64,000 nt of DNA from Poecilobothrus nobilitatus (lineage: Eukaryota > Arthropoda > Insecta > Diptera > Dolichopodidae). Below, one piece after another: positions 39,764 to 51,297 of the stretch; the first letter of the stretch is position 1; each line of letters starts with the position of its first letter. The translations under genes were made by a program, and so were the position numbers. The notes beneath the pieces are model-generated. The model was not told where the DNA came from and did no database searches. It saw only the letters and a program-made list of their open reading frames with translations. The stretch spans positions 111,191,321 through 111,255,320 of the forward strand of contig OX352772.1 in the NCBI GenBank assembly GCA_947095535.1, read 5' to 3'.

Positions 39764-39860
39764 ATATGGTGCAGAGGAAAGTGTACAGGTCTTGAAAGTG
39801 AGTGTAATGTGTGGACTGTGGTTCGAATCCAATTCGTATATGTATAATTTTTTTTTTTTT
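39764..39860 (+). ncRNA. tRNA-like Pol III unit, type 3, in U3
   Basis: Box A-like TGGTGCAGAGGAAAGTGTAC (from 39767), box B GTTCGAATCC (39821-39830) and a T-run from 39848. Inverse counterpart of 38937-39030. Confidence 0.4.
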
Positions 39861-40435
39861 TTTAACTCTATTCATCAATATTTTTTAAATAAAATTTTAT
39901 GTATAATAGATTCAAAACTTTATTTTTCTTCTTATTCATAATTCAAGCATTTCAATTGATTTGATCTTTCCTGCTATAATAATTTAGTTCAATCAATCTT
40001 GATGTGCACATGGGTTTTGTATTAGGATTTAGCAAAACACAAAATATATAGGTACAATATTTTTATGTTGCTAAATTATTTTATTTTAAAACATTTGTTT
40101 AGGATTTCAATCAGAATATTTGTTGTCAAAATTCTTTATTGCATATTGAATATGTATGGCGTTAAAAATTAATGTTTTATGTGTTTTATTTAGGAACACT
40201 TATTATGTATATAGATATACAAATAAAATTTTATTCAAAATAATTCCAATTGCCAAATTCAAACTACATACATACATAATATTATTTTTGTACATAGAAA
40301 AGAATATAAAAAGTAAAGATCATTACAAAATTATGCTTTTGCGCATTACGCATTATGATTTACAAACAAAATTTTGTCAACACAAAAAATTAAAACTACG
40401 TATGTAAATATGTACGTTCGTATGTACATAATATT

Positions 40436-40681
40436 TATTTATTTATTTATATTCAGGTACCGTGGTACATAAATGTGTCAGGTAGCTATAACCCTTGTTT
40501 CCTGGTAGGAATGTGTACGTGATATAATGATATATTATAAAGTATTTACATATTGCGATATATGAATATTTTTTTTTTTTATTTTATAATTATTGTACTC
40601 AGCCGTGAATCGAAGCCGAGACCTCTCATTCCCTTATGAATGAGAAGTGGTGCGTCAACCACTGCACCAATGGCTGGATAC
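40436..40681 (-). mobile_element. tRNA-derived SINE, inverse copy
   Basis: The same SINE as 38442-38684 at the same site of the family, flanked by the same duplication in inverse (ACATAATATT at 40426-40435 and 40682-40691). The head differs at several bases (for example TGAATCGAAGCC against the GGGAATCGGACC expected). Insertion therefore preceded the inverted duplication, and both copies have since drifted. Confidence 0.82.
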
Positions 40682-41189
40682 ACATAATATTATGTTAAAC
40701 TAATTTCCTAAATTATTTTGTTCCGCTCCATTTGTTTATAATTTAAATCAAGATATTTGTCAACATTTTTTACTGCATGATCTTATTAAGCGATTAGGTA
40801 GGTAGGTGTTCAAGGTTAGATGATTGTTTGGATATACGATATACTACTAATAGTATACTATAGAAATATACAGTAAAGTACATTTATGTATATCATTTTC
40901 ATTCGAGTTATGTTGTTGGATTGTAATATTTATATAATCACAGTATTTTGGTACATATTTTACCCTGCGAGGTACTTTCTTTATTTATGAATTACATACT
41001 GGAATAAAAAATTTTTACTCTTGCTGTAATCGTAATGGAATCGATTTAACATCTCTTAATTTACTTAAACATTTGGTATAAAATTGTAAAACGTATTTTA
41101 TATCAGAAACAATAATTAATGTATGTATGAATAAAAAATATCCCATATTTTTAAATTCAAATTATGTGTTGCATTTAAAACTAAAAAGT

Positions 41190-41605
41190 ATAAAATAAAA
41201 TAATATGTAAAAAAATATTTTTTAAAATATGCTTTTATCGAAACCAAATTCGCCCCCTAAAAAGTAGAAAATAAAATTGATTGCAAAACTTTAGCTTTTT
41301 TGACTGTTATAATATAAAAGTGAATTGCTAGTGCAAGCATTTTGGACTGTTATAACATAAAAGTAAATTGCTGGAATAAAAAAGAAACACGAACCTCAAA
41401 TTTCCTAGATTTTTATTTAACCTTATTCCAGCAATTTACTTTTATATTATAACAGTCCAAAATGCTTGCACTAGCAATTCACTTTTATATTATAACAGTC
41501 AAAAAAGCTAAAGTTTTGCAATCAATTTTATTTTATACTTTTTAGGGGGCGAATTTGGTTTCGATAAAAGCATATTTTAAAAAATATTTTTTTACATATT
41601 ATTTT
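41190..41605. repeat. Foldback hairpin, centre 3 (loop 41379-41423, inverted)
   Basis: Same arms as centre 2. The 45-bp loop is present as its reverse complement (one mismatch) relative to the loops at 34071-34115 and 37705-37749, while the arms keep the same orientation. Confidence 0.9.
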
Positions 41606-41783
41606 TTTATTCAAAAAATGTTGATGAATAGATAGTTAAAAAAAAAAAATGTTGCATGTGAACTGGATTCGAACAACATGATCCCCACTTTTGAAACCTG
41701 TACACTATCCTCTGCACCATACTACACTTACAAATGTTGCTAACAGATTACGAAGATAATAAAAAGCGTGACAGAATGACAAA

Positions 41784-41842
<59 letters not shown>

Positions 41843-41877
41843 ACCGACAGCGACGAGTTAATATAAAAGCATATAAT
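41424..41877 (+). mobile_element. Foldback repeat family, internally deleted copy U4
   Basis: Right hairpin arm to about 41605, then directly TATTCAAAAAATGTTGATGA, type 2 unit, (AAAT)n (41781-41842) and the end block up to AAAGCATATA. About 1.4 kb of body is missing compared with U1. Confidence 0.75.
41655..41735 (-). ncRNA. tRNA-like Pol III unit, type 2, in U4
   Basis: Minus strand TGGTGCAGAGGATAGTGTAC and GTTCGAATCC, then a T-run (A-run 41638-41649). It matches the copy at 39399-39470 almost base for base. Confidence 0.38.
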
Positions 41878-42381
41878 AAGAATTTTTTCAAGTCAAATCA
41901 AGTTTGCTTTTATTGGCCAACTTCGCTTTCGGCTTTTGTTTTATTTGTAAACGAATACAAGAAAATATAAATCTGAAAATAAAATATCTGATTTTGTTTT
42001 TAAACAAACAAATTGAGAATAATAATGAGATAATGAGAAAAACATAAGACCTATGTTTGTATCTTAATTAAATACACATGAACTTTAAAAATATTTTGCA
42101 GTCTTTTAAATTCTGTTTACCTGTTGTAAAATAAATTGTAAAAACAAGTTTGACTCTTTCAAACAATATAAAAACTAGTTTATCTCTTAAAACTTATGAA
42201 TGAATACTTATATATTTAAAAAATTTATTTAACTAAAAAAGCGTGCAAAAATGTATCCGAATAAGCGTGCAAAGGTGCATTCGAAGAGCCGTGTAATTCA
42301 CATGTCTTGATGTTTTGTGGTATATAACACCAACGATCTATTTTAATATTTTTAGTTTGTGTAAGGGGCTCCCTGTAATGC
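41878..42381. other. Left flank of the BEL/Pao array, no gene seen
   Basis: AT-rich, with a short direct repeat AAGCGTGCAAA (42239, 42262). Nothing else recognised. Confidence 0.4.
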
Positions 42382-43129
42382 TGTTGCGTCCTGGGCAGCC
42401 GTCAACCTAAAAATAGTTTGAAAACAACCCCAAAGAATCATTAATAAAAAAATAAAGGAAATACTTATCTAAAGTCATCCTGAGATACACCGTCCAGGAT
42501 CTCAACATCTATGGAACCAACCATCAACACCTGAAAATAAATGAATCATTATTTTTGTATTGTATTCAAACTTACCTATAAACTTAAACAATAAACCAAA
42601 TTTTTATGTACATATATTGTTTCTTCTAATTATCAATAATTACCGAAATCGTCTTTCTCTTTTTTACTTTAAGAAATCGTTAGTAATGTTTCATAATTGT
42701 AACACATAGTATAATAGTTAATTAACTTCATTATTAATTCTATCCGTCACCAGATGTTTATTTATTATTAATTTAATTAATTTTTAATCATCGCTTTTGG
42801 ATAGATTTCTTATGTACTATAATCATATGTCTCTTATGTAATGTCGATTTTAATTCCTTTTGTTACTGCTAAGGAACAAAAGGAATTATAATCGACATAA
42901 GGAACATAAGGAACTTGTACATAAGGAACTATATGATCATAATGTTAATGGAATTTTTTTTTTCAGTTAGAATAAGATTTAATATATTGTCTAATTTTTT
43001 AAGTTTAATCGCTATCGAGTGGTTGAAAAAGAAAAATTGTAATAAAATTGATCGAAATTGAATTATTGGAAAATTTAGCGTTTTATTTTTTATCTCAAGC
43101 TATTTGTTAAACTTTGTGAGAAAGAAACA
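42382..43129 (+). repeat. LTR 1 (about 748 bp)
   Basis: Begins TGTTGCG. The 3' limit is set by where similarity to LTR 3 ends (…GAGAAAGAAACA). In its first 260 bp it differs from LTR 2 and LTR 3 at many sites, including about 10 extra bases near 42577. From 42672 on it equals LTR 2 and differs from LTR 3. It contains a 24-bp hairpin at 42840-42897. Confidence 0.85.
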
Positions 43130-43917
43130 TTATGAATTCTCAATAGTGTGCATAAAATCTATTTGGAAAAATATTCTAAAACATTTTTAGTGGTTAAGCT
43201 CTAGTAAAAAAAAAAACTTTATAAAAGTGCTTAAAATCCGTTTGGAGAAATATTCTCAAACATTTTGGTGGGTAAGCTCTAGTTCAAAAAAAAGAAAAAA
43301 AAAATCTAATGGAAAGTGGAAACGGTTAATTCAAATTTTGTAGTGGCTAAAACCAAATCTATTAAAACAAAAAAAAAATAAAACTGTAAACTATAAGAGT
43401 GCTATAGGTAAAAAATTAAAAAGTATGAACTATAAGAACATTGATGTAGTGTAGTGTAGTTGTAAAATATTTCGTACGGTATGGGTAATATCGCGAATCG
43501 CGTACGCGGTAAGTTCTAGAATAGCAGAATTAGGGCGAGTAAAAGGTTATATACATTTTAAAATATTTGAAAATATTTTTTGGAACCATAATTTTGCACA
43601 TTATTATATTTGATTTTTTTCTATATTTAAACATTATATCATTAATTTTAAATATACCTATATACATATTTGAATGATATGCCTATTGGAACGTAATAAA
43701 TAAATTTATATAGTGTTCATGAACTTTAAATACACCCATATACGCATTTGAATGGGTTTTTAGATTTCTGGACAGAGTGGGGGTCGAATAAATGTTATTA
43801 ATTTCATAAAGTGGTATAAACCCGCTTGTACGAGGGGTTACATTTTTTTTTTTTATTTTAAAAAATTTATCTGAATTTAGTGGGTGTTTTAGTTGAGGTA
43901 AATGAATTAAAAGAAAG

Positions 43918-45070
43918 ATGGAAGACTTAATAAATGCTCAGTTAGCACAAAGGGAAATCCTTGAAAGTTGCTTTAATAATTATAAAAAGACGGCGAAGGA
44001 TAAGCGCACTAAAGGGTGTTATCAAAGAATTTTGGCAGCTTTGCAAGGGCATTGGGATACATTTGTCAGTGGGCATAAAAAAATATTAGTTCAAAGGTTA
44101 TCAGAAAAGGGGACCCAAAAGAGTTATAGTTACTTTGAAGAGGATATCTATGCTGAGGTGGAAGTTTACTTCAACACTAATTACGAAATAATTGAAAGCC
44201 GATATGAAACAGACTTTGCAGAAAACGCATCAAAGGAAACCGAGACCAGCATGATACAATCCAACCAGTCGAGAATCACTCTGGAGTGCGGCTTGAAGTT
44301 ACCAACCAAAAAATGGCCAACCTTCTATGACCTTTTTAGAACAATGGTACACCAAAATGATTCTCTGAGTCCAGTTAAAAAATTGCAGTATTTAAAGATG
44401 CATCTTGTAGGAGAACCAGAACAGCTTTTGAGTCCGTACCAGGTAACAGAAAAGAATTATTTTTCAATGACAATCGAAAGGTCTTAGTAAATACACAATT
44501 AAACACATTATTATTTCAGTCAAAAGTTCAACAAGAGTCAGCCCACGGGGTCAGAGGATTATTAGACACAACATCTGAATGCTTACACGCTCTAGATAAC
44601 CTGGATATTTTTACGAAAGAATGGGACCCTATTTTAGTTTTTTTAATTGTCAACAAGCTTCCAACCGAAACGCATGAGTTGTGGGAGCAAGAAACTTGCA
44701 AAATGAAAGAATTGCCATCATGGAAAACACTCAAAGAATTTCTAGAATCGAGATTCCCCACCTGAGAAGCCATAAATAGCAGCAACCCAATACAGAAACA
44801 GCCAGCAACTATTTTTAACATTAATCGAAACAAAACTGCAACACAATCATATCACATTGCAACTCCAACTTCATGTGTCGGTTGTCAAGGCCAACACACC
44901 ATTCGGTAATGTGATGAATTTCTAAAGCTGAATCAGGGTAAACGTTTAGACTTTATAAAGGTAAAAAATTTATGTATCAACTGTTTAGGGTTGGGCATAG
45001 AGTTGTTAATTGTCCCAGTACGAGACTTTGCCAATATTGCAAAAAGAAACATCACAACCTTTTACATAAA
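43918..45070 (+). pseudogene. BEL/Pao gag, copy 1
   Basis: 189 codons are open from ATG 43918 (helical gag start, then KLPTKKWPTFYDLFRTMVHQ and KLQYLKMHLVGEPEQLL). The frame then breaks near 44460 and resumes as NTQLNTLLFQSKVQQES. A TGA stop follows near 44764. Two zinc knuckles follow (CVGCQGQHTIR and LCQYCKKKHHNLLH), with a stop inside the first. Gag would package RNA and form the particle; this copy cannot. Confidence 0.85.
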
Positions 45071-45082
45071 AATATAAAGTAG

Positions 45083-45805
45083 GTGGATCAAAACAATAAC
45101 CAACAAAATGGTCAATCTATTAATCAATCCAGTCAGCCTAGTACTTCCCGAGCAACATCATACAACAGATTAACTCCCAATAGCCCAAGTTTTGTACCAA
45201 ATAATCAAATTCAAACCATAAACTCCAATTTTTTAAATACATCCGATGTTCAATCATTTATCACACACCGGCAGAATAATCAAATTTTGTTAGTAACCGC
45301 TGTGATCACAATTGTCGCTCCTTCAGGTAAACAAAGCCTGATTAGAGCACTCATTGACCCAGGGTCTCAAGCCTCGTTCATCACCGAAAGAGTTGTTCAA
45401 CAGTTTGTTTTAAGAAGAGAACCAGTCCGCGCTACTGTGCAAGGGATAGGAAAGAGTCAAACACATCATGTCACTTCTAGAGTCAGATTTAGCCTTCAAA
45501 CCATAACCAAGGAAACTCGTTTTAAAAACATTAACAAATCATCTACCATCTTCAAACAAAGAAGTGCAACATTGGGAACATTCACATGGTTTACAACTGG
45601 CATATCCACGATTTGATCAATCTAGGCCTATAGATTTATTACTTGGAGCAGACGTTTTTAGCAGCTTAATATTAGAGGGCCTAAGAAAAGGCAGTCCGGG
45701 TTCGCCCACAGCCCAGAAAACGATTTTTGGATGGATATTTGCGGGATATTGTAACATTAATTGTGCAGGAGAACCACAACTTACTGTTAAAAAGTTTCAT
45801 ATGTG
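45083..45805 (+). pseudogene. BEL/Pao aspartic protease region, copy 1
   Basis: The active-site segment reads ALIDPGSQASFITERVV, where the usual Asp-Ser/Thr-Gly is Asp-Pro-Gly. A frameshift near 45600 separates it from the second half (PIDLLLGADVFSSLILEG, AQKTIFGWIFAGY). An RVVQQF tail and an Asn/Gln-rich linker precede it. Confidence 0.85.
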
Positions 45806-45949
45806 AGCTGATCTCGATAAACAATTGAAAACTTTTTGGGAAATTGAGGAATTGCCGAAACAACAAAATCAATCAGAAGAAGAAATCAAATGTGAACAAT
45901 TTTTGAATCAACCACTATTCGTTTAAAATCAGGACTATACCAAGTTTCA

Positions 45950-47100
45950 TTGCAATTTAAAGAGATAACTGAGCAACATCACTTAGGGAAATCAAGAGAC
46001 ATTGCGGTGCGCCATTTGCATCAGCTTGAACATAAATTTGAAAAAAATCCAAATCTAAAAAAAGAGTATCAAAAATGTTTACAAGAATACATCGATCTTG
46101 GTCACATAATACAAGTTATTAATGGTGAAGATAGTCTCTCATCGTACAAGACTGGCTTCACCCATTACAATTGTTGTTACCTTCCATATCATGCCGTATT
46201 TAAGGAGACGAGCACCACAACAAAGTTACGTGTAGTTTTCGACGCATCCAAAGCAACATCAAGTGAATTGTCGTTAAATGACATGCTTTTAAAGGGTCCG
46301 GTGGTACAAGATGATTTAGTCAAAATTCTGATTCGTTGGAGAAAACATCGCTTTGCATTTACCGCTGACATTGAAAAGATGTACCGCCAAATTTGTGTCG
46401 AAGATTCAAACACAGAATTCCAGAGAATAGCTTGGAAAGATAATTCAAACCAACCTATAAGAGGTTATAAATTACTGACGGTTAATTTTGGTACTAAAAG
46501 CGCTCCTTATTTAGCAACAAAAATTTTACAACAACTGGCTATTGATGAAAAGGACAACTACCCTATAGCAGCAGGAACAACGTGAAGTGATTTTTATGTT
46601 GACGATCTTCTATCAAGTGCGGACTCTCCCAAAGAAGCCAACGAGTTACAAACCCAAATATTTAAATTAACCAACTCTTCTAGGTAGCCACTTCGAAAAT
46701 GGGCATCCAATTGTAAGGAATTAACGAAACCTTTTGAAATACAAAACAATAAAATTACCTTATTGTCTTCTTTAGAAGAAAATTAAACTGTTCGAACTCT
46801 TGACATCACATAGAATTCGAACAAAGATACCTGAATGTATTCTGTAAATTTGGATGAAAATTCTGAAACATGGACAAAACGTAAAATACTGTCGCAACTC
46901 GCCAAGTTGTTCGATCCACTTGGTTGGCTATCACCCACAATCATATTAGCGAAAATACTTATGCAAAGACTTTGGTTATGTGGCTCTGATTGGGATGAAT
47001 AAGTTAATACGGAGATTGAGCAAGACTGGAAAAAATATTTATTATATCTTCAAGAAGTTCAAACAATCGTAGAGAGATGGATTCATTATTCAAACAACAG
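45950..47100 (+). pseudogene. BEL/Pao reverse transcriptase, copy 1
   Basis: RT motifs RVVFDASKATSSELSLND, FAFTADIEKMYRQI (motif A), NFGTKSAPYLATKIL (motif B-like) and FYVDDLLSSAD (YVDD). A stop at 46583-46585 lies just before the YVDD segment, with further stops at 46687 and downstream. The connection continues as RKILSQLAKLFDPLGWLSP, typical of BEL/Pao. Confidence 0.88.
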
Positions 47101-48127
47101 TTCTCAAATCGAAATTCATGGTTTTGCCGACGCATCTATCAAGGCATATGCAGGGGTAGTTTATATTTGTATAACCAACAGCTTGGGCGAAAGATCAATC
47201 CACCTGGTAGCATCCAAAACCAAGGTCTCACCAATTAAAAAGATTTTTCTGCCAAGATTAGAACTTCGCGCCGCAAAACTGGTGTCGAAATTAATTAAGT
47301 ACGTGTTAGAAGCGTTTCAATTCGATCAATCAATAAGTATTCACGCATGGACAGATTCAGAAATTGTTCTAGCATGGCTGAATGCTCAGGGTGACAGCAT
47401 AAGGTTTGATAAAAATTGTAAAAAACCCACATCGAAAGAGACCAACTATTTAAAGGCTCCCGAAATAGTTACATCCTTGCAGATTTTAATCAAACTGATG
47501 CCAAACCGGCACTTTTCGAAGGAGATATCCGAACTGAAAAGCTCCACATATAAGCCGAAGACCGATCCTTTATCGAAATTAACTTCTTTTTTAGATCACA
47601 ACGAAATTTTGAGAGTAATCGGAAGAATACAACAATCGTCGCTATCATACAATCAAAGGCACCCTATAATCATTCATGACAAAGATCACGTCACACAGCT
47701 ACTCATAAGAGAAACTCTCACGGAAACTCTGCATGGAGGATTTCAATTAATGGCACCTATTCTAAGACAAAAGTATTGGTTACTAAATGCCCGCAATACG
47801 ATACGGCATCATATTCACAAATGCATAACTTGTTTTCGGCAAAAGGCTGAAGTGAGAGAACAACTTATGGGCAATCATCCCGCACCTAGAGTACAAATGT
47901 ATCGCCCATTTTCACACACTGGTATCGATTATTGCGGTCCGTTTGAATTAAAAACATATAAAGGAAGGAGTGCAAAAAGATACAAAGCGTACATCTGCTT
48001 ATTTGTATGTATGTCCGTAAAGGCCATACATTTGGAACTAGTCACCGATTTAACCAGTGAAGATTTTATCGCAGTCTTTAGAAGATTCACGTCCAGGCGC
48101 GGACTTTGTAGTGGCATCTATAGTTAA
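47100..48127 (+). pseudogene. BEL/Pao RNase H and integrase N-part, copy 1
   Basis: RNase H: GFADASIKAYAGVV, LPRLELRAAKL and HAWTDSEIVLAWLN. A stretch after CKKPTSKETN joins early to the integrase part, suggesting an internal deletion. Integrase: HHCC-like ETLHGGFQLM ... HKCITCFRQK, and first catalytic Asp in HTGIDYCGPF. The second catalytic Asp, expected in the IYS-D-N context, is replaced by a TAA stop at 48125-48127. Confidence 0.85.
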
Positions 48128-48843
48128 AATGCGTCGAATTTTCTTGGAGCGAGTAAAGTTCTGGCAAAGGAAAGAAAGGTAATCCTAGGCCAGATAAATA
48201 TTGAAATTGCACAAACAATTGAAACAATCGGAGTAAACTTTCATTTTAATCCTCCTGCTGTTCCGCATTTCGGCGGTCTATGGGAAGCTGACGTAAGATC
48301 CACAAAATACCATCTCAAAAGAATTTTGAAAAATGACGTCTTAACGTACGAAAAATTTACAACCGTGTTGCACCAAATCGAGCCGTGCTTAAATTCTCGG
48401 CCACTATGTAAAGTGAGCACTGACACTCAAGATTTAAACATATTAACACCGGCTCACTTTCTAATTGGTGACACAATTCTAACTCCACCTGAGCTGTCCA
48501 TATTAGATTTCCAAACGACTCACTTAAATCGATGGCAACATTTACAACGTTTATATCAACATTTTTGGAAACGCTGGAATACTGAATACTTAACCAGATT
48601 GCAACGCAGCTTCAAAAATGGACAAAGCAAATTCAAGATGTTCAAATTGGAGACGTGGCCATTTTAAAAGATGAAAACCTACCACATTGTCGTTGGTTAC
48701 TAGCTCGCATTACGGAATTGCAGAAATGGATTAGTCCGCGCCGCGACCGTAAAAACAAAAAACTCAATCTTAAAACGACCAATTGCAAAATTATGTATTT
48801 TACCTATACCTACACACACACACAAAAGCATCTCATTCTTTGA
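48128..48843 (+). pseudogene. BEL/Pao integrase C-part, copy 1
   Basis: Continues as NASNFLGASKVLAKER. It then has the catalytic Glu segment PPAVPHFGGLWEADVRSTK, followed by CLNSRPLCK and LTPAHFLIGDTIL, then a C-terminal part (LPHCRWLLARITELQ) in a shifted frame. It ends in a (CA)n-containing tail. Confidence 0.82.
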
Positions 48844-49105
48844 AAACCATGAAATCTACCATTCAAACCCACTAAAATCTAATACAACCTACTTAAAACT
48901 ACCACTATTTAAAAACTAGCATTACTTAATAACTAGCATTACTTAAAACTAGCACTTATGAGATAAATCTAAAAAAAAATAATAAATCTTAATTGCTAAA
49001 ATTAAAACTAACACTAAAACTATACACCAGTTTACTGATCCAATTATTTCTCGTTTCATATTTTTCTCAATGTTATCCAAGCTGATAATATGGTCATCAT
49101 CAGCA
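48844..49105. other. BEL/Pao 3' untranslated region, copy 1
   Basis: A short direct repeat (AACTAGCATTACTTAA) and AT-rich DNA up to the nested element. Mirrored at 57012-57273. Confidence 0.5.
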
Positions 49106-49109
49106 AAAA

Positions 49110-50505
49110 ACAAGTAAATGTAACAGTAAGTCGATGCAACCGACTTATTAATACCCTACACCTGAATAATTCGAATTAAATTAAAAATTCATAAGTTTTT
49201 TTGGCAGCTGCTTGAACTTTTTCCCTTTTCTGTCTTATTCAACTCGAATTTCAGGAACGTAAAAGAGGCATCCTCTTGGGATATGCTTGACACCTTTGTA
49301 AAAAATTTTAAGTTTCTATCTTTATTAATTTCGAAGATTGTTAGTCCTTGGAATTGCCACTCCAATTCATCGAATCCATCTCAGGAACATAAAGAAAACA
49401 TGCCAGAACACCATTGTACTAAATTTAAAGGTTCTACTTTTGTTGGTTTTGGAGATATGCTTGGTGCTCTTGTGCTCGTCCGGAAGTAACCAAAATACGA
49501 ACCCATGGTTCAAATTCTTTCAAATGTCAGTTTCTAATTTTACAGAAAAGGAAACATAACAGAACACCTTTGCACTAAAAATAAGAGTTCTATCTTTGTT
49601 TGTTGTGGAGATATACTCGTTTGCTCTGGGGCTCGTCCGGAAGCTTCCAAGATTTGAACCCATGGACCAAATCCTCACAAATTTCAGAAACGTAAATCAA
49701 ACATGCAGGAACACCATTCTGCCAAATTGAAAGGTTATATCTTAGTTGGTTTTGGAGATAATCTCATTTGCTCTGGTGCTCGTTTGGAAGCTTCCAAAAT
49801 CCAAAGCCATGGACCAAATCCTCTTAAATTTCAGAGACATAAATCGAACGGGAAGGAACATTATTGTACAAAATTTGAAGGTTCTATCTTTGTTGATTTT
49901 GGAGATAATCTCGTTTGCTCTGGGGCTCGTTCGGAAGCTTTCAAAATCCGAACCCAAGGACCAAATCCTCTCAAATTTTAGAAACTTAAATAAAACATGA
50001 AAGAACACTACTCTGTCAAATTTGAAGGTTATATCTTTATTGGTTTTGGAGATAATCTCATTTGCTGTGGTGCTCGTTGGGAAGCTTCCAAAATCCAAAC
50101 CCAGGGAGCAACTCCTCTTAAATTTCAGGGACATAAATCGAATGGGAAGGAACATCATTGTACAAAATTTAAAGGTTCTATCTTTCTTGGTTTTGGAGAT
50201 AATTTCGTTTGCTCCGGAATCATTCGGAAGCTTCCAGAATCCGAACCCATGGACCGCTTTTGTCCAATCTCGAACTTAACCTTCCTTTCGTGATTAGTAA
50301 CCTACGATATAAATTTCATCAAGATAGCTTCATTAATTTTTGAGTTATCGTGCGAACTGACGGACGGACATCGTTAAATCGACTCAGGAGGTGATCCTGA
50401 TTCAGAATATATATATATGTCCATATCTAACTCGCTTCCTTCTGGTGGTTACAAACACCATACCAAAGTTAATATACCCTATACTTTAGGTGTAGGGTAT
50501 AAAAA
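49110..50505. mobile_element. Nested mini-me-like element, copy 1
   Basis: Full structure: CAAGTAAATGTAACAGTAAG start, ACCCTACACCTGAATAATTC, about six 147-bp units, GACGGACGGACAT, TAAATCGACTCAGGAGGTGA, (TA)n, and the terminal hairpin ACCCTATACTTTAGGTGTAG. It lies between pol and the polypurine tract. The same insertion at the same place in copy 2 dates it before the tandem duplication. Confidence 0.75.
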
Positions 50506-50543
50506 ATGGTCAAAATATATCGGCATCCATTTCATCGATGCCA

Positions 50544-50558
50544 ATGGGGGGGGGGAGT
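50544..50558 (+). promoter_or_regulatory. Polypurine tract, copy 1
   Basis: A run of ten or more G, then AGTA, directly before LTR 2. It would prime plus-strand DNA synthesis. The run is shorter in copy 2 (58714-58724). Confidence 0.75.
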
Positions 50559-50559
50559 A

Positions 50560-51297
50560 TGTTGCGTCCTGGGCAGCCGTCAACCTAAAAAGAGTTTGAA
50601 AAGAACCCTAAAGAATCATTAATAAAAAAATAAAGGAAATACTTATCTAAAGTCATCCTGAGTTACACCGTTCAGGATCTCAACATCTACGAAACCAACC
50701 ATCAACACCTGAAAATAAATTGATCATTATTTTTGTATTGTATTTAAACTTACCAATAATAAACCAAATTTTTATGTACATATATTGTTACTTCTAATTA
50801 TCAATAATTACCGAAATCGTCTTTCTCTTTTTTACTTTAAGAAATCGTTAGTAATGTTTCATAATTGTAACACATAGTATAATAGTTAATTAACTTCATT
50901 ATTAATTCTATCCGTCACCAGATGTTTATTTATTATTAATTTAATTAATTTTTAATCATCGCTTTTGGATAGATTTCTTATGTACTATAATCATATGTCT
51001 CTTATGTAATGTCGATTTTAATTCCTTTTGTTACTGCTAAGGAACAAAAGGAATTATAATCGACATAAGGAACATAAGGAACTTGTACATAAGGAACTAT
51101 ATGATCATAATGTTAATGGAATTTTTTTTTTCAGTTAGAATAAGATTTAATATATTGTCTAATTTTTTAAGTTTAATCGCTATCGAGTGGTTGAAAAAGA
51201 AAAATTGTAATAAAATTGATCGAAATTGAATTATTGGAAAATTTAGCGTTTTATTTTTTATCTCAAGCTATTTGTTAAACTTTGTGAGAAAGAAACA
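50560..51297 (+). repeat. LTR 2 (mosaic)
   Basis: Its first part, to about 50789, equals LTR 3 (for example CTTACCAATAATAAACC, GTTACTTCT). From about 50841 it equals LTR 1 (AAGAAATCGTTAGTAATG, intact hairpin at 51008-51065). The switch lies in the roughly 50 bp between, where all three LTRs are alike. Confidence 0.92.

Larger units (their letters stand above)
39267..41378 (-). mobile_element. Foldback repeat family, copy U3 (inverse)
   Basis: The reverse complement of the family body with all its parts: end block and (TTTA)n at 39299-39340, type 2 unit, type 3 unit, SINE and hairpin arm up to the loop at 41379. With U2 it makes a palindrome of about 3.6 kb centred near 39266-39500. Confidence 0.8.

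Noticed and set aside
44448..44520. Possible spliceosomal intron in BEL gag (CAG-GTAACAG ... TTATTTCAG).
   Set aside because: Gag coding similarity continues through the interval in another frame (NTQLNTLLFQSKVQQES), so this is a frameshift rather than an intron.
44528..44833. 101-aa minus-strand frame (and 52696-53001).
   Set aside because: Shadow of the plus-strand gag coding sequence.
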